Shown here piece by piece: positions 8,164-15,665 of a stretch of 36,180 nucleotides of DNA. Position numbers and translations under genes: made by a program. The DNA is from an uncultured Eubacteriales bacterium. GTDB lineage: Bacteria > Bacillota > Clostridia > Christensenellales > Aristaeellaceae. The notes beneath the pieces are model-generated. The model worked only from the letters and a program-made list of their open reading frames with translations. It was not told the origin of the DNA and made no database searches. The stretch covers positions 1 through 36,180 of the forward strand of contig UQEF01000017.1 of assembly GCA_900540045.1 (NCBI GenBank), given 5' to 3'. Position 1 is the first letter of the stretch; the number at the start of each line of letters is the position of its first letter.

Positions 8164-9246
8164 GTGGACCATCATAACCCATTGCTCGCCGCCGGCGGCA
8201 AAAAGTTTATCACCATTGGGGAAATCATGCTGCGCCTGACTCCGCCCAACTATGACAAAATCCGCGTAGCGTCCATGTTTGAGGCCGGCTATGGCGGAAG
8301 TGAGGCGAATATCGCCCTGGCCCTGGCCAACCTGGGAGTGGACAGCACGTTTTTCAGCGTGGTGCCCGACAACAGCCTGGGCAAGAGCGCCGTGCGCTGG
8401 TTGCGCAGCAATGACGTGGACTGTACGCCCATGATCCTCTCCACTCCCGAGCAGACGCCCACCCACCGGCTGGGCACCTACTATCTGGAGACGGGCTATG
8501 GCATTCGTTCCAGCGAGGTCATCTATGACCGCAAGCACAGCGCCATCACGGAATACGATTTCTCCGGCCTGGACCTGGATGAGCTGCTGGATGGCTTTGA
8601 CTGGCTGCATTTAAGCGGCATCACGCCCGCCCTGGCGCACAACTGCCGGCAGCTTGTGCTCAGCAGCCTGAAAGCTGCCCGCGCCAAGGGGATGACCATC
8701 AGCTTTGACGGCAATTTCCGAAGCTCACTGTGGACATGGGAGCAGGCGCGGGACTTCTGCACCCTGTGCCTGCCCTATATCGATGTGCTGCTGGGCATCG
8801 AACCCTATCATCTGTGGCGCGACGAGACCGATCATAGCAAGGGCGATGTGAAGGACGGCATATCCCTGCAGCCCACCTATGAGCAGCAGGACCGAATCTT
8901 TCAGGCGTTTGTGGCGCGCTATCCCAACCTGCGCGTGATCGCGCGTCATGTGCGCTATGTCCACAGCGGCAGCGAGAACAGCCTGAAGGCATTCATGTGG
9001 TACGAGGGTCACACGTTTGAAAGCCGCCTGTTCACCTTCACCATTCTGGACCGCGTGGGCGGAGGCGATGCCTTTGCCAGCGGGCTCATCTACGCGATGC
9101 TGCACGGGGACCGGCCCCTGGACATGCTCAACTTTGCGGTGGCCAGCAGCGTGCTCAAGCACACCATCCACGGCGACGCCAACCTCATCGACGACGCCGG
9201 CGGCATCCGCAACCTGATGAACATGAACTACGATATCAAAAGATAG
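8164..9246 (+). CDS. PfkB-family sugar kinase, 2-keto-3-deoxygluconate kinase-like
   Basis: PfkB kinases phosphorylate sugars and nucleosides with ATP. The N-terminal segment FITIGEIMLRLTPPNYDKIR followed by FEAGYGGSEANIALALANLG is the KdgK pattern, and the C-terminal catalytic motif DRVGGGDAFASGLIYAM contains the expected base Asp. KdgK makes 2-keto-3-deoxy-6-phosphogluconate in hexuronate and pectin breakdown. The GTG start at 8164 is supported by AAAGGAGGT (8147-8155), 8 bases away. The protein has 360 residues, slightly long for the family because of an insert around residues 225-250 (TDHSKGDVKDG). No aldolase or isomerase gene is adjacent, so the substrate assignment rests on sequence alone. 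Confidence 0.85.
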   Translation: MDHHNPLLAAGGKKFITIGEIMLRLTPPNYDKIRVASMFEAGYGGSEANIALALANLGVDSTFFSVVPDNSLGKSAVRWLRSNDVDCTPMILSTPEQTPTHRLGTYYLETGYGIRSSEVIYDRKHSAITEYDFSGLDLDELLDGFDWLHLSGITPALAHNCRQLVLSSLKAARAKGMTISFDGNFRSSLWTWEQARDFCTLCLPYIDVLLGIEPYHLWRDETDHSKGDVKDGISLQPTYEQQDRIFQAFVARYPNLRVIARHVRYVHSGSENSLKAFMWYEGHTFESRLFTFTILDRVGGGDAFASGLIYAMLHGDRPLDMLNFAVASSVLKHTIHGDANLIDDAGGIRNLMNMNYDIKR

Positions 9247-9259
9247 CGCAAAATAGCAG

Positions 9260-9288
9260 TTGACAAGCCCATGTGCCACGGGTATACT
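9260..9288 (+). promoter_or_regulatory. Strong sigma-A promoter of the SAM hydrolase-ECF operon
   Basis: A perfect TTGACA (9260-9265), a 17-base spacer and TATACT (9283-9288). The leader to the ATG at 9331 is only about 35 bases, too short to hold a riboswitch. It starts 14 bases after the kinase stop, so the downstream operon is transcribed independently. Confidence 0.85.
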
Positions 9289-9330
9289 TGGCCTGTCGCG
9301 TGAGCATCATCTGGAACGGGAGGGCTTTTT

Positions 9331-10185
9331 ATGCAGCCGATGATCCTGCAATCCGACTTTGGATACGCCGACGGAGCGGTATGCGCCATGTACGGTGTGG
9401 CCGAAAACGTGTGCCCGGAGTTGCGCGTGTTTGACCTGACGCATGACATCCCCCAGTATGACATCTGGGAGGCCAGCTACCGGCTGATTCAGACGGTGAG
9501 CTACTGGCCGGAGGGCAGCGTGTTTGTCAGCGTAGTGGACCCCGGCGTGGGCTCTACCAGGCGCTCCATCGCGGTGCGCACGGCGGCGGGGCAGTACGTG
9601 ATTACCCCTGACAACGGCACCCTTACGCACGTCAAGCGCATCTGCGGCATCGCGCAGGCGCGCGTGATCGACGAAACGGTGAACCGCCTGCCGGGTTCCG
9701 GCGAAAGCTATACCTTCCATGGGCGCGACATCTACGCCTACACCGGCGCGCGTCTGGCCAGCGGGGCCATCACCTTTGAGCAGGTGGGGCCTGAGGTTCC
9801 GCCGGACAGCGTGATCGAGCTGCCTGTGGTGGAGGCCGCCATGGAGGGCGACTGCGTCAGCGGCACCATCGACGTGCTGGACGTGCGCTTCGGATCGCTG
9901 TGGACCAACATCCCGCGTGAGCTGTTTTTGAAGCTGGGCCTTACGCATGGCAGCCGCGCGGAGGTGACCATTACCAACGATACGCGCACGCTGTACAAAA
10001 ACATCATGGTGTACGCCCGTTCCTTCGCCGACGTGAACGTGGGCGAGCCGCTCCTCTACGTCAACAGCCTCGACTGCGTGGCCGTGGCCATCAACCAGGG
10101 CAGCTTTTCCAAGGCGTACAACATCGGCACCGGCATCACCTGGCGCATTACGCTGCGCAAGGCTCCGCGCATCATCTATGAATGA
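9331..10185 (+). CDS. SAM hydrolase (S-adenosyl-L-methionine hydroxide adenosyltransferase, DUF62)
   Basis: This family (COG1912) cleaves S-adenosylmethionine with water to adenosine and methionine; relatives use chloride or fluoride. The 284-residue protein has the whole signature: ILQSDFGYADG near the N-terminus, VVDPGVGSTRR (Asp70 and Arg77), TPDNGTL, and FHGRDIYA (His130). Asp, Arg and His correspond to the triad known to activate water in the archaeal enzyme. The C-terminal beta-barrel domain is present to the end. A GGGAGG site at 9318-9323 precedes the ATG. It is the first gene of an operon with an ECF transporter of the UPF0397 type. The physiological purpose of SAM hydrolysis here is not known. 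Confidence 0.93.
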   Translation: MQPMILQSDFGYADGAVCAMYGVAENVCPELRVFDLTHDIPQYDIWEASYRLIQTVSYWPEGSVFVSVVDPGVGSTRRSIAVRTAAGQYVITPDNGTLTHVKRICGIAQARVIDETVNRLPGSGESYTFHGRDIYAYTGARLASGAITFEQVGPEVPPDSVIELPVVEAAMEGDCVSGTIDVLDVRFGSLWTNIPRELFLKLGLTHGSRAEVTITNDTRTLYKNIMVYARSFADVNVGEPLLYVNSLDCVAVAINQGSFSKAYNIGTGITWRITLRKAPRIIYE

Positions 10186-10247
10186 GCGTCCCCCGCGGGG
10201 AGGTCCCCGCTTGCCATAAACCAAAGAGGAAGAGGAGAGGAATCATC

Positions 10248-10796
10248 ATGAAAAACACCTCCATCAAGACCGTGGTCGCCATCGGCATCGGCGCCGCGCT
10301 GTTCTTCGTGCTGGGCCGCTTTGTGGCCATCCCCAGCGGCGTGCCCAATACCAACATCAGCCTGCAATACGCCGTGCTGGGCCTGCTGGCCGCCATGTAC
10401 GGCCCTCTGGCCGGCGGCCTGATCGGCTTCATCGGCCATACGCTGATCGACCTGAGCTGGGGCGGCAGCCCCTGGTGGAGCTGGGTCATCGCCAGCGCCT
10501 TCGTAGGCGTGGTGGTCGGCCTGTTCTCCAAGAAGATCGCCATTGAGGAAGGCACCTTCGGCAAGAAGGAAGTCATCACCTTCGCCATCGCCAACGTGGT
10601 GGCCAACGTGGTGGCCTGGCTGGGCATCGCGCCCGTGCTGGATATCCTGATCTACGCCGAGCCCGCCAGCAAGGTCTTTTCCCAGGGCGCCATGGCGGCC
10701 GTGGTGAACTCCCTCACCGCGGTGATCGTGGGCGCGCTGCTGGCGGCTGCCTATGCCAAGACCATTGCCAAGAAGGGCTCTCTGGACAAGGAGTAA
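10248..10796 (+). CDS. UPF0397 family ECF transporter S component
   Basis: The product is a 182-residue integral membrane protein with about five or six helices. It starts KNTSIKTVVAIGIGAALFFV and contains VPNTNISLQYAVLGLLAAMYGPLAGGLIGFIGH, both characteristic of UPF0397. These are substrate-binding S subunits of group II energy-coupling factor transporters. Database annotations often name riboflavin as substrate, but I see no direct evidence for that here. The ATG at 10248 is preceded by agaggagagg (10230-10240). Upstream codons of the same frame, back to 10182, overlap the SAM hydrolase end and are not family-like. A terminator separates it from the ATPase gene, which would raise S component levels relative to the ATPase and EcfT. 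Confidence 0.92.
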   Translation: MKNTSIKTVVAIGIGAALFFVLGRFVAIPSGVPNTNISLQYAVLGLLAAMYGPLAGGLIGFIGHTLIDLSWGGSPWWSWVIASAFVGVVVGLFSKKIAIEEGTFGKKEVITFAIANVVANVVAWLGIAPVLDILIYAEPASKVFSQGAMAAVVNSLTAVIVGALLAAAYAKTIAKKGSLDKE

Positions 10797-10811
10797 CCCC
10801 CCTAACCCCGA

Positions 10812-10840
10812 TGGACCGCGCCCTTAGCGCGGTCCATTTT
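10812..10840 (+). terminator. Intrinsic terminator/attenuator between S component and EcfA
   Basis: A perfect 10-bp stem (tggaccgcgc at 10812-10821, gcgcggtcca at 10827-10836) with a 5-base loop is followed by TTTT (10837-10840). It lies 16 bases after the S component stop and about 20 bases before the EcfA start, inside an otherwise continuous operon. No second promoter is visible between them, so partial read-through is expected. Confidence 0.85.
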
Positions 10841-10860
10841 GCGCATTCGAGGTGACGACG

Positions 10861-12588
10861 TTGCAGGCCCCCATCATCTCCTTCAAGGACTTTTCCTTCC
10901 AATACCGGGCGCAGAAGCAGCCCACCCTGCGCCACATCAACCTGGACATCTATCCGGGCGAGCGGGTGCTTATCGCCGGGCCGTCGGGCAGCGGCAAGAG
11001 CACGCTGGGCAGCTGCCTGAACGGCCTGATTCCGTCCAGCTATCCCGGCACGGTCACCGGCAGCCTCACCGTGGACGGGGTGGATGCGCCCAAGGCGGGC
11101 GTGTTTGCGCTGTCACGCCACGTGGGTACGGTGCTTCAGGACCCTGACGGCCAGTTCATCGGCCTGACTGTGGGCGAGGATATCGCCTTTGCGCTGGAAA
11201 ACGACTGCATGCCGCAGCCCCCCATGCGCGAGGCGGTGGACCGCGTGGCCGCTCTGGTGGGCGTGGAGCATCACCTGGGCCATGCGCCGCATGAACTCAG
11301 CGGCGGGCAGAAGCAGCGCGTAAGCCTGGCGGGCGTGATGGTGGACGAGGTGAAGGTGCTGCTCTTTGACGAGCCGCTAGCCAACCTGGACCCCGCCACC
11401 GGCAAGCAGGCCATTGAGCTGATCGACGACATCCAGCGCAGGACCGGCGCCACGGTGGTCATCATCGAGCACCGCCTGGAGGATGTGCTGTGTCGCAGCG
11501 TGGACCGCATCGTGCTGATGAACGAGGGGGAGGTTCTTGCCGACATGCGGCCGGACGAGCTGCTCTCCACGAGCCTGCTGGCCGATAACGGGATCCGCGA
11601 GCCGCTCTATCTCACGGCGCTTCGCTATGCGGGCGTGCCAATTACGCCGCAGAAAAAGCCCGCCCACGTGGACAGCCTCAGGCTGGATGAGGCGGATACG
11701 GCACGGCTTCGCGCATGGTTTGAGGCACGGTTGCCGGAGCCGCCTCCACTGGAGAAGCCCGTGCTTCTGGAGGCGCGGGGACTGGGCTTTGGGTATACCA
11801 GAGAGCGGCGCGTGCTCACGGATGTGAGCTTCACCATCCGGCGGGGGGAGATGCTGGCCATCGTAGGGCGCAACGGCGCGGGCAAGTCCACCCTGTCCAA
11901 GCTGGTTTGCGGGTTTGAAACGCCGGACGAGGGCACGCTGCTGTTTGAGGGGCGCGACATCGGCGGCGACAGCATCCGCGAACGCGCGGCGCATATCGGC
12001 TACGTGATGCAAAACCCCAACCAGATGATTTCCAAAACCATGATCTTCGACGAGGTGGCGCTGGGCCTGGCGGCGCTTGGCCTGAGCGAGGCGGAAACGC
12101 GCGCGCGCGTGGAGGACACGCTGCGGGTATGCGGGCTGTATCCGTTCCGCAACTGGCCCATTTCGGCGCTGTCCTTTGGGCAGAAAAAGCGCGTGACCAT
12201 TGCCAGCGTGCTGGCGATGGGGCCGGAGCTGATCATCCTGGACGAGCCCACCGCCGGGCAGGATTTCAAGCATTACACGGAGATCATGGAGTTTTTGCGC
12301 GGGCTGAACGCGCAGGGCGTGACCGTGGTGATGATTACCCATGACATGCATCTGATGCTGGAATACACGCCGCGCGCGCTGGTATTCAGCGAGGGGCGGC
12401 TCATTGCCGACCGGTCTGCCGCCGCCGTGCTGTGCGACCCGGAGCTGGTAGAGCGGGCGGCGCTGAAGGAAACCAGTCTGTTCACGCTGGCAGGCCGTGC
12501 GGGCATCGCTCCGCCGGAAGCCTTTGTGGAACGGTTCATCGCTTATGACAGGGAGGTGCGCAGCCATGGCAGCCACGACGGTGCTTAA
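10861..12588 (+). CDS. ECF transporter double ATPase (two fused EcfA domains)
   Basis: It energises uptake by the ECF module. The protein (575 residues from TTG 10861) has two complete ABC domains. The first has GPSGSGKST (about residues 40-48), LSGGQKQR and VLLFDEPLANLDP. The second, after a linker near residues 260-300, has GRNGAGKST, LSFGQKKR and LIILDEPTAGQD. No key residue is missing. The start is uncertain: GTG at 10852 lacks an upstream Shine-Dalgarno, while TTG at 10861 has GAGGTGA at 10849-10855 with ideal spacing, so I prefer TTG. The fused double-ATPase form is the usual partner of UPF0397 S components. Its 3' end overlaps ecfT by 23 bases. Confidence 0.93.
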   Translation: MQAPIISFKDFSFQYRAQKQPTLRHINLDIYPGERVLIAGPSGSGKSTLGSCLNGLIPSSYPGTVTGSLTVDGVDAPKAGVFALSRHVGTVLQDPDGQFIGLTVGEDIAFALENDCMPQPPMREAVDRVAALVGVEHHLGHAPHELSGGQKQRVSLAGVMVDEVKVLLFDEPLANLDPATGKQAIELIDDIQRRTGATVVIIEHRLEDVLCRSVDRIVLMNEGEVLADMRPDELLSTSLLADNGIREPLYLTALRYAGVPITPQKKPAHVDSLRLDEADTARLRAWFEARLPEPPPLEKPVLLEARGLGFGYTRERRVLTDVSFTIRRGEMLAIVGRNGAGKSTLSKLVCGFETPDEGTLLFEGRDIGGDSIRERAAHIGYVMQNPNQMISKTMIFDEVALGLAALGLSEAETRARVEDTLRVCGLYPFRNWPISALSFGQKKRVTIASVLAMGPELIILDEPTAGQDFKHYTEIMEFLRGLNAQGVTVVMITHDMHLMLEYTPRALVFSEGRLIADRSAAAVLCDPELVERAALKETSLFTLAGRAGIAPPEAFVERFIAYDREVRSHGSHDGA

Positions 12589-13399
12589 TTACCTGCCCCG
12601 CAAAAGCCCGGTGCACGCCCTCACGGGTGCGACGAAGCTGGCGTTCTTCCTGCTGTTCACCTTCGCCAGCATGGTCACCTATGACACGCGCGTGCTGGTG
12701 GTGCTGATGGTGTTCAGCTTTGCAGCCTTCCGCTTAAGCCGCATTCGCATCCGTGAGGTGCGGTTCATGCTGGTGTTCATGCTGGTGTTTCTGCTGCTTA
12801 ACAACTTTTTCATCTACCTTTTCGATCCCGACCAGGGCAGCAAGATCTATGGCACGCAGCATGTGCTCCTGCACATCGCGGGCCGCTATGACGTGACCAG
12901 CGAGCAGCTGTTTTACATGCTCAACATTTCCCTGAAATACTTCGTGGCGCTGCCGGTGGCGATTCTCTTCATCTCCGCCACCAATCCCAGCGAGTTTGCC
13001 GCCAGCCTGAACAAGATCGGCGTGCCCTACCGCATCGGCTATGCGGTGAGCATCGCGCTGCGCTACATCCCCGACATCCAGCGCGACTATCACAACATCA
13101 GTCAGGCCCAGCAGGCCCGCGGCGTGGAACTGGGCAAGAAGGAAAAGCTGATCAAGCGACTGAAAAACAGCGTGACCATCCTTCTGCCGCTGATTATGTC
13201 CAGCCTGGCCAGGGTGGATGTGATCTCCAACGCCATGGAGCTGCGCGGGTTCGGCAAGCACAAAAAGCGCACCTGGTATGTGGAACGTCCCTTTCAAAAG
13301 GGCGACTGGATCGCCCTGGGGCTGGGCGCGGCGCTGCTGGCGATGAGCCTCATCGTGACCTTCTGGGACGGAAACCGGTTTTATAATCCGTTTGTGTAA
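12566..13399 (+). CDS. ecfT: ECF transporter transmembrane T component
   Basis: EcfT links the S component to the ATPases. The 277-residue protein has hydrophobic helices at about residues 25-60, 70-95, 120-140 and 245-265. It has the two Ala/Leu-Arg-Gly coupling motifs, QAQQARGVELG and AMELRGFGK, whose arginines contact the ATPase grooves. ATG 12566 with gggaggtg at 12551-12558 sits inside the end of the ATPase gene, so translation is coupled. The frame is open further upstream, to 12497, but lies within the ATPase gene. The gene ends the operon; a terminator follows at 13456-13492. Confidence 0.93.
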   Translation: MAATTVLNYLPRKSPVHALTGATKLAFFLLFTFASMVTYDTRVLVVLMVFSFAAFRLSRIRIREVRFMLVFMLVFLLLNNFFIYLFDPDQGSKIYGTQHVLLHIAGRYDVTSEQLFYMLNISLKYFVALPVAILFISATNPSEFAASLNKIGVPYRIGYAVSIALRYIPDIQRDYHNISQAQQARGVELGKKEKLIKRLKNSVTILLPLIMSSLARVDVISNAMELRGFGKHKKRTWYVERPFQKGDWIALGLGAALLAMSLIVTFWDGNRFYNPFV

Positions 13400-13455
13400 A
13401 ACAGAATAGAACGGCGCGGACGCGAACCGCATAAGCCGCGCCTTGGACCACCGGG

Positions 13456-13492
13456 AGAGGGGGCTGCTTCCATCGGGAAACAGCTCCCTTTT
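13456..13492 (+). terminator. Intrinsic terminator after ecfT
   Basis: An 8-bp stem (gggggctg at 13459-13466 with cagctccc at 13481-13488, one G-U pair), extended by weaker pairs, with a 14-base loop and a TTTT tail (13489-13492). It lies between ecfT and the convergent dacF. The rest of the 13400-13571 gap shows only GC-rich inverted repeats and no gene. Confidence 0.7.
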
Positions 13493-13571
13493 CCATCGGC
13501 CGGCCACGGTCCGGGCCCTGCTGACCGAAGCCATCCGGTGACCGGAGCCCCTGGCTGCGCCCGAATCGGGC

Positions 13572-14732
13572 TTATCTCCAGTTGTTCAGCACCCGGAAAA
13601 AGCCTTCCAGCAATCCGGGCATGCCCACGTCCTCCGCGGCCACGGCGGGCAGGCGCGCGATGACGCTGCCGTCCAGCTTAACGCGAATCATGCCCAACGT
13701 GTCGCCTGCATGCACGGGCGCGGGCACTTCCGCCGGCAATTCAACCTCGAGTGAGAGCTGCTTCTCCTGTCCCGGCTTGAGAAGCATGCTCATGCCCGTG
13801 CCCACGGCAGCTTCCACTTCGTTGGCCATGCCCAGGCGCACCGGCACGCGCTGGCCCAGCCGGTCGCCCTTGGTGAGCACCGTCACGCGCTTGTAGTTGG
13901 CAAAGCCGTAATCCAGCATGGCGCGCGCCTCGTCAAAGCGCTTCTGGCTTGTTTCCGCCCCCAGCACGATGGCGATAAAGCGAAGGCCGTCCTTTTGCGC
14001 CGTGGCGCTCAGGCAGTAGCGCGAGGCGTCCGCGCTGCCGGTTTTCAGCCCGTCGCAGCCCTCGTAAAACCGCACCAGGCGGTTGGTGTTGGTCAGATCG
14101 GTCACGCGTCCGCTGGGATGGGTGAGCGTGTCCATCCACACCGAAGCATGCTTGAAATAGTCCGGATGGCGGCACATCTCCACCGAGAGGGTGGCCACGT
14201 CGCGTGCGGTGGTGTACTGCGCGTCATCCGGCAGGCCGGTGGCGTTGGTGTAGTAGGTGTTGTTCATGCCAAGCTCCGCCGCGCGGGCGTTCATGAGCTC
14301 GGCAAAGGCTGCCTCCGTGCCCGCAATATGCTCGGCCAGGGCGCAGGCCGCGTCGTTGGCGCTGGCCACGATGGTGGCATGCAGCAAATCCTCCAGCGAA
14401 TACACCGCGCCCGCGTCCAGAAGCGCCTGACTCCCGATCTGTGCGGCGGCCTCCTGGCTCACGGTTACGGAGTCGTCCAGGTGGAGGTTGCCCGCCTCCA
14501 GCTCCTCAAAGCAGATGAGCAGCGTCATCAGCTTGGTCACACTGGCGGCCTGGCGGCGCTCATCGGCGTTTTTTTCAAAGATGACGGTTCCTGTACCGGC
14601 CTCCACCAGCATCGCGCTGGGCGATGTCAGCGCGACCGGCGGCTCTGCCTCCAGCGGCGCGGCCAGGGCCGGCCCGACGAGCCAGCACAGCGCAAGCAGC
14701 AGCGCGCACAGCCGCACGATCTCCCTTCTCAT
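13572..14732 (-). CDS. dacF: D-alanyl-D-alanine carboxypeptidase (DacF/PBP5-like)
   Basis: This is a peptidase S11 serine DD-carboxypeptidase that trims D-Ala from peptidoglycan stem peptides outside the membrane. The 386-residue protein has a signal peptide (RREIVRLC followed by a hydrophobic core and ALAAP) and all three active-site motifs: SVTK with Ser64, SAN at 124-126, and KTG at 230-232. A C-terminal PBP5_C-like beta domain follows, ending in an amphipathic segment that may anchor it. The ATG at 14732 has AAGGAG (14741-14746) 8 bases upstream; the frame continues to 14771 without family resemblance. It follows deoB and punA, as in the Bacillus subtilis drm-pupG-dacF locus, where dacF acts in sporulation. 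The spoIIA genes do not follow here. Confidence 0.94.
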   Translation of the reverse strand: MRREIVRLCALLLALCWLVGPALAAPLEAEPPVALTSPSAMLVEAGTGTVIFEKNADERRQAASVTKLMTLLICFEELEAGNLHLDDSVTVSQEAAAQIGSQALLDAGAVYSLEDLLHATIVASANDAACALAEHIAGTEAAFAELMNARAAELGMNNTYYTNATGLPDDAQYTTARDVATLSVEMCRHPDYFKHASVWMDTLTHPSGRVTDLTNTNRLVRFYEGCDGLKTGSADASRYCLSATAQKDGLRFIAIVLGAETSQKRFDEARAMLDYGFANYKRVTVLTKGDRLGQRVPVRLGMANEVEAAVGTGMSMLLKPGQEKQLSLEVELPAEVPAPVHAGDTLGMIRVKLDGSVIARLPAVAAEDVGMPGLLEGFFRVLNNWR

Positions 14733-14786
14733 ATAAAAAACTCCTTCCACGCATAGGGTCTGTGATACCATACGCGTGAAAGGAGG

Positions 14787-14815
14787 AAAATAGCCGTCGA
14801 AACAGCGCCTGTCAG
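14787..14815 (-). promoter_or_regulatory. Possible dacF promoter
   Basis: On the minus strand CTGACA (plus 14810-14815), a 17-base spacer and TATTTT (14787-14792) lie in the 90-base gap between punA and dacF. The -10 is imperfect. It could give dacF its own transcription in addition to read-through from punA. Confidence 0.35.
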
Positions 14816-14822
14816 CAAAAAA

Positions 14823-15653
14823 TCACAGTGCGGCGATCACGCCGTCCACCAGGGCGCGGAAGGTGTCCTTTACCCGCTCGCCGGTCTCCATCACTTCCTG
14901 ATGGGTCAGGGGCTGATCCAGAATGCCCGCAGCCATGTTGGTGATGCAGCTCAGGCCCAGCACGTCCATGCCGCTGTGCCGCGCCACGATGGTCTCGGGC
15001 ACCGTGGACATGCCCACCGCGTCGCCGCCCAGAATGCGCGCCATGCGGATTTCCGCGGGCGATTCATAGGTGGGGCCGTTCATCCAGCAGTACACGCCCT
15101 CGCGCAGCGCGATCCCCAGCTTTGCGGCCACCTCGCGCGTCAGCTTTTGCAGACCCGCGTCGTAGGCGTGGGTCATATCCGGGAACCGCGGGCCGAATTC
15201 GTCCAGGTTGGGCCCGGTCAGCGGATTCTTGCCCGACAGATTGATGAAATCCGTCATCAACATCAGATCGCCCGGCACAAAGGACATGTTCACCCCGCCG
15301 GAAGCGTTGGTCACAATCAGCGTTTTTACGCCCAGGCGCTTCATCACGCGCACAGGCAGCGTCACCTCGCGCAGATCATAGCCCTCGTAGGCGTGGAAGC
15401 GGCCCTGCATCATGCACACGCGCTTGCCATGCAGCGTGCCCGCGCACCAGCGGCCCGCATGGCCCGGCGCGGTGGATACGGGAAAGCCGGGAATGTCCTG
15501 ATAGGCCAGGAATTTGGGATTTTCCAGCGCCTCGGCATAGCCGCCCAGGCCGCTGCCCAGAATGACCGCAATCTCCGCGCCGCCGCACGCCGCCTCGATG
15601 GCCGCCGCCGCACGGTTGATTTTTTCCAGATACGCCGCGTTCTGCTCGCCCAT
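14823..15653 (-). CDS. punA: Purine-nucleoside phosphorylase
   Basis: The enzyme cleaves purine (deoxy)nucleosides with phosphate to base and (deoxy)ribose-1-phosphate in nucleoside salvage. The 276-residue protein is of the trimeric PNP class, with ILGSGLGG, the phosphate-site GHAGRW, GRFHAYEGYD, TNASGG, MNGPTYESPAEI, VGMSTVPE and SCITNMAAG. The ATG at 15653 is preceded by TAAGGAGGAG, in which TAA is the deoB stop. The genes are therefore 12 bases apart and tightly coupled. The product ribose-1-phosphate is the substrate of the upstream DeoB, giving a two-step route to the pentose phosphate pathway. Confidence 0.97.
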   Translation of the reverse strand: MGEQNAAYLEKINRAAAAIEAACGGAEIAVILGSGLGGYAEALENPKFLAYQDIPGFPVSTAPGHAGRWCAGTLHGKRVCMMQGRFHAYEGYDLREVTLPVRVMKRLGVKTLIVTNASGGVNMSFVPGDLMLMTDFINLSGKNPLTGPNLDEFGPRFPDMTHAYDAGLQKLTREVAAKLGIALREGVYCWMNGPTYESPAEIRMARILGGDAVGMSTVPETIVARHSGMDVLGLSCITNMAAGILDQPLTHQEVMETGERVKDTFRALVDGVIAAL

Positions 15654-15665
15654 AAACGCTCCTCC

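Noticed and set aside
8164..9246. The PfkB kinase as an adenosine kinase serving the SAM hydrolase
   Set aside because: The N-terminal and GGGD motifs match the KdgK group, and the hydrolase operon has its own promoter, so a shared pathway is not supported.
9289..9330. Riboswitch (SAM, FMN or other) before the SAM hydrolase-ECF operon
   Set aside because: The leader from the promoter to the ATG is only about 35 bases, and no riboswitch core can fit. The 62-base gap at 10186-10247 holds only a small GC hairpin.
13559..13571. Hairpin GCCCGAATCGGGC directly after dacF as a terminator
   Set aside because: The stem is only 5 bp and no U-tract follows on the minus strand.
14781..14787. AGGAGG on the plus strand as a ribosome binding site of a small gene
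   Set aside because: No ATG, GTG or TTG follows at a usable distance, and no open frame of any length is associated.
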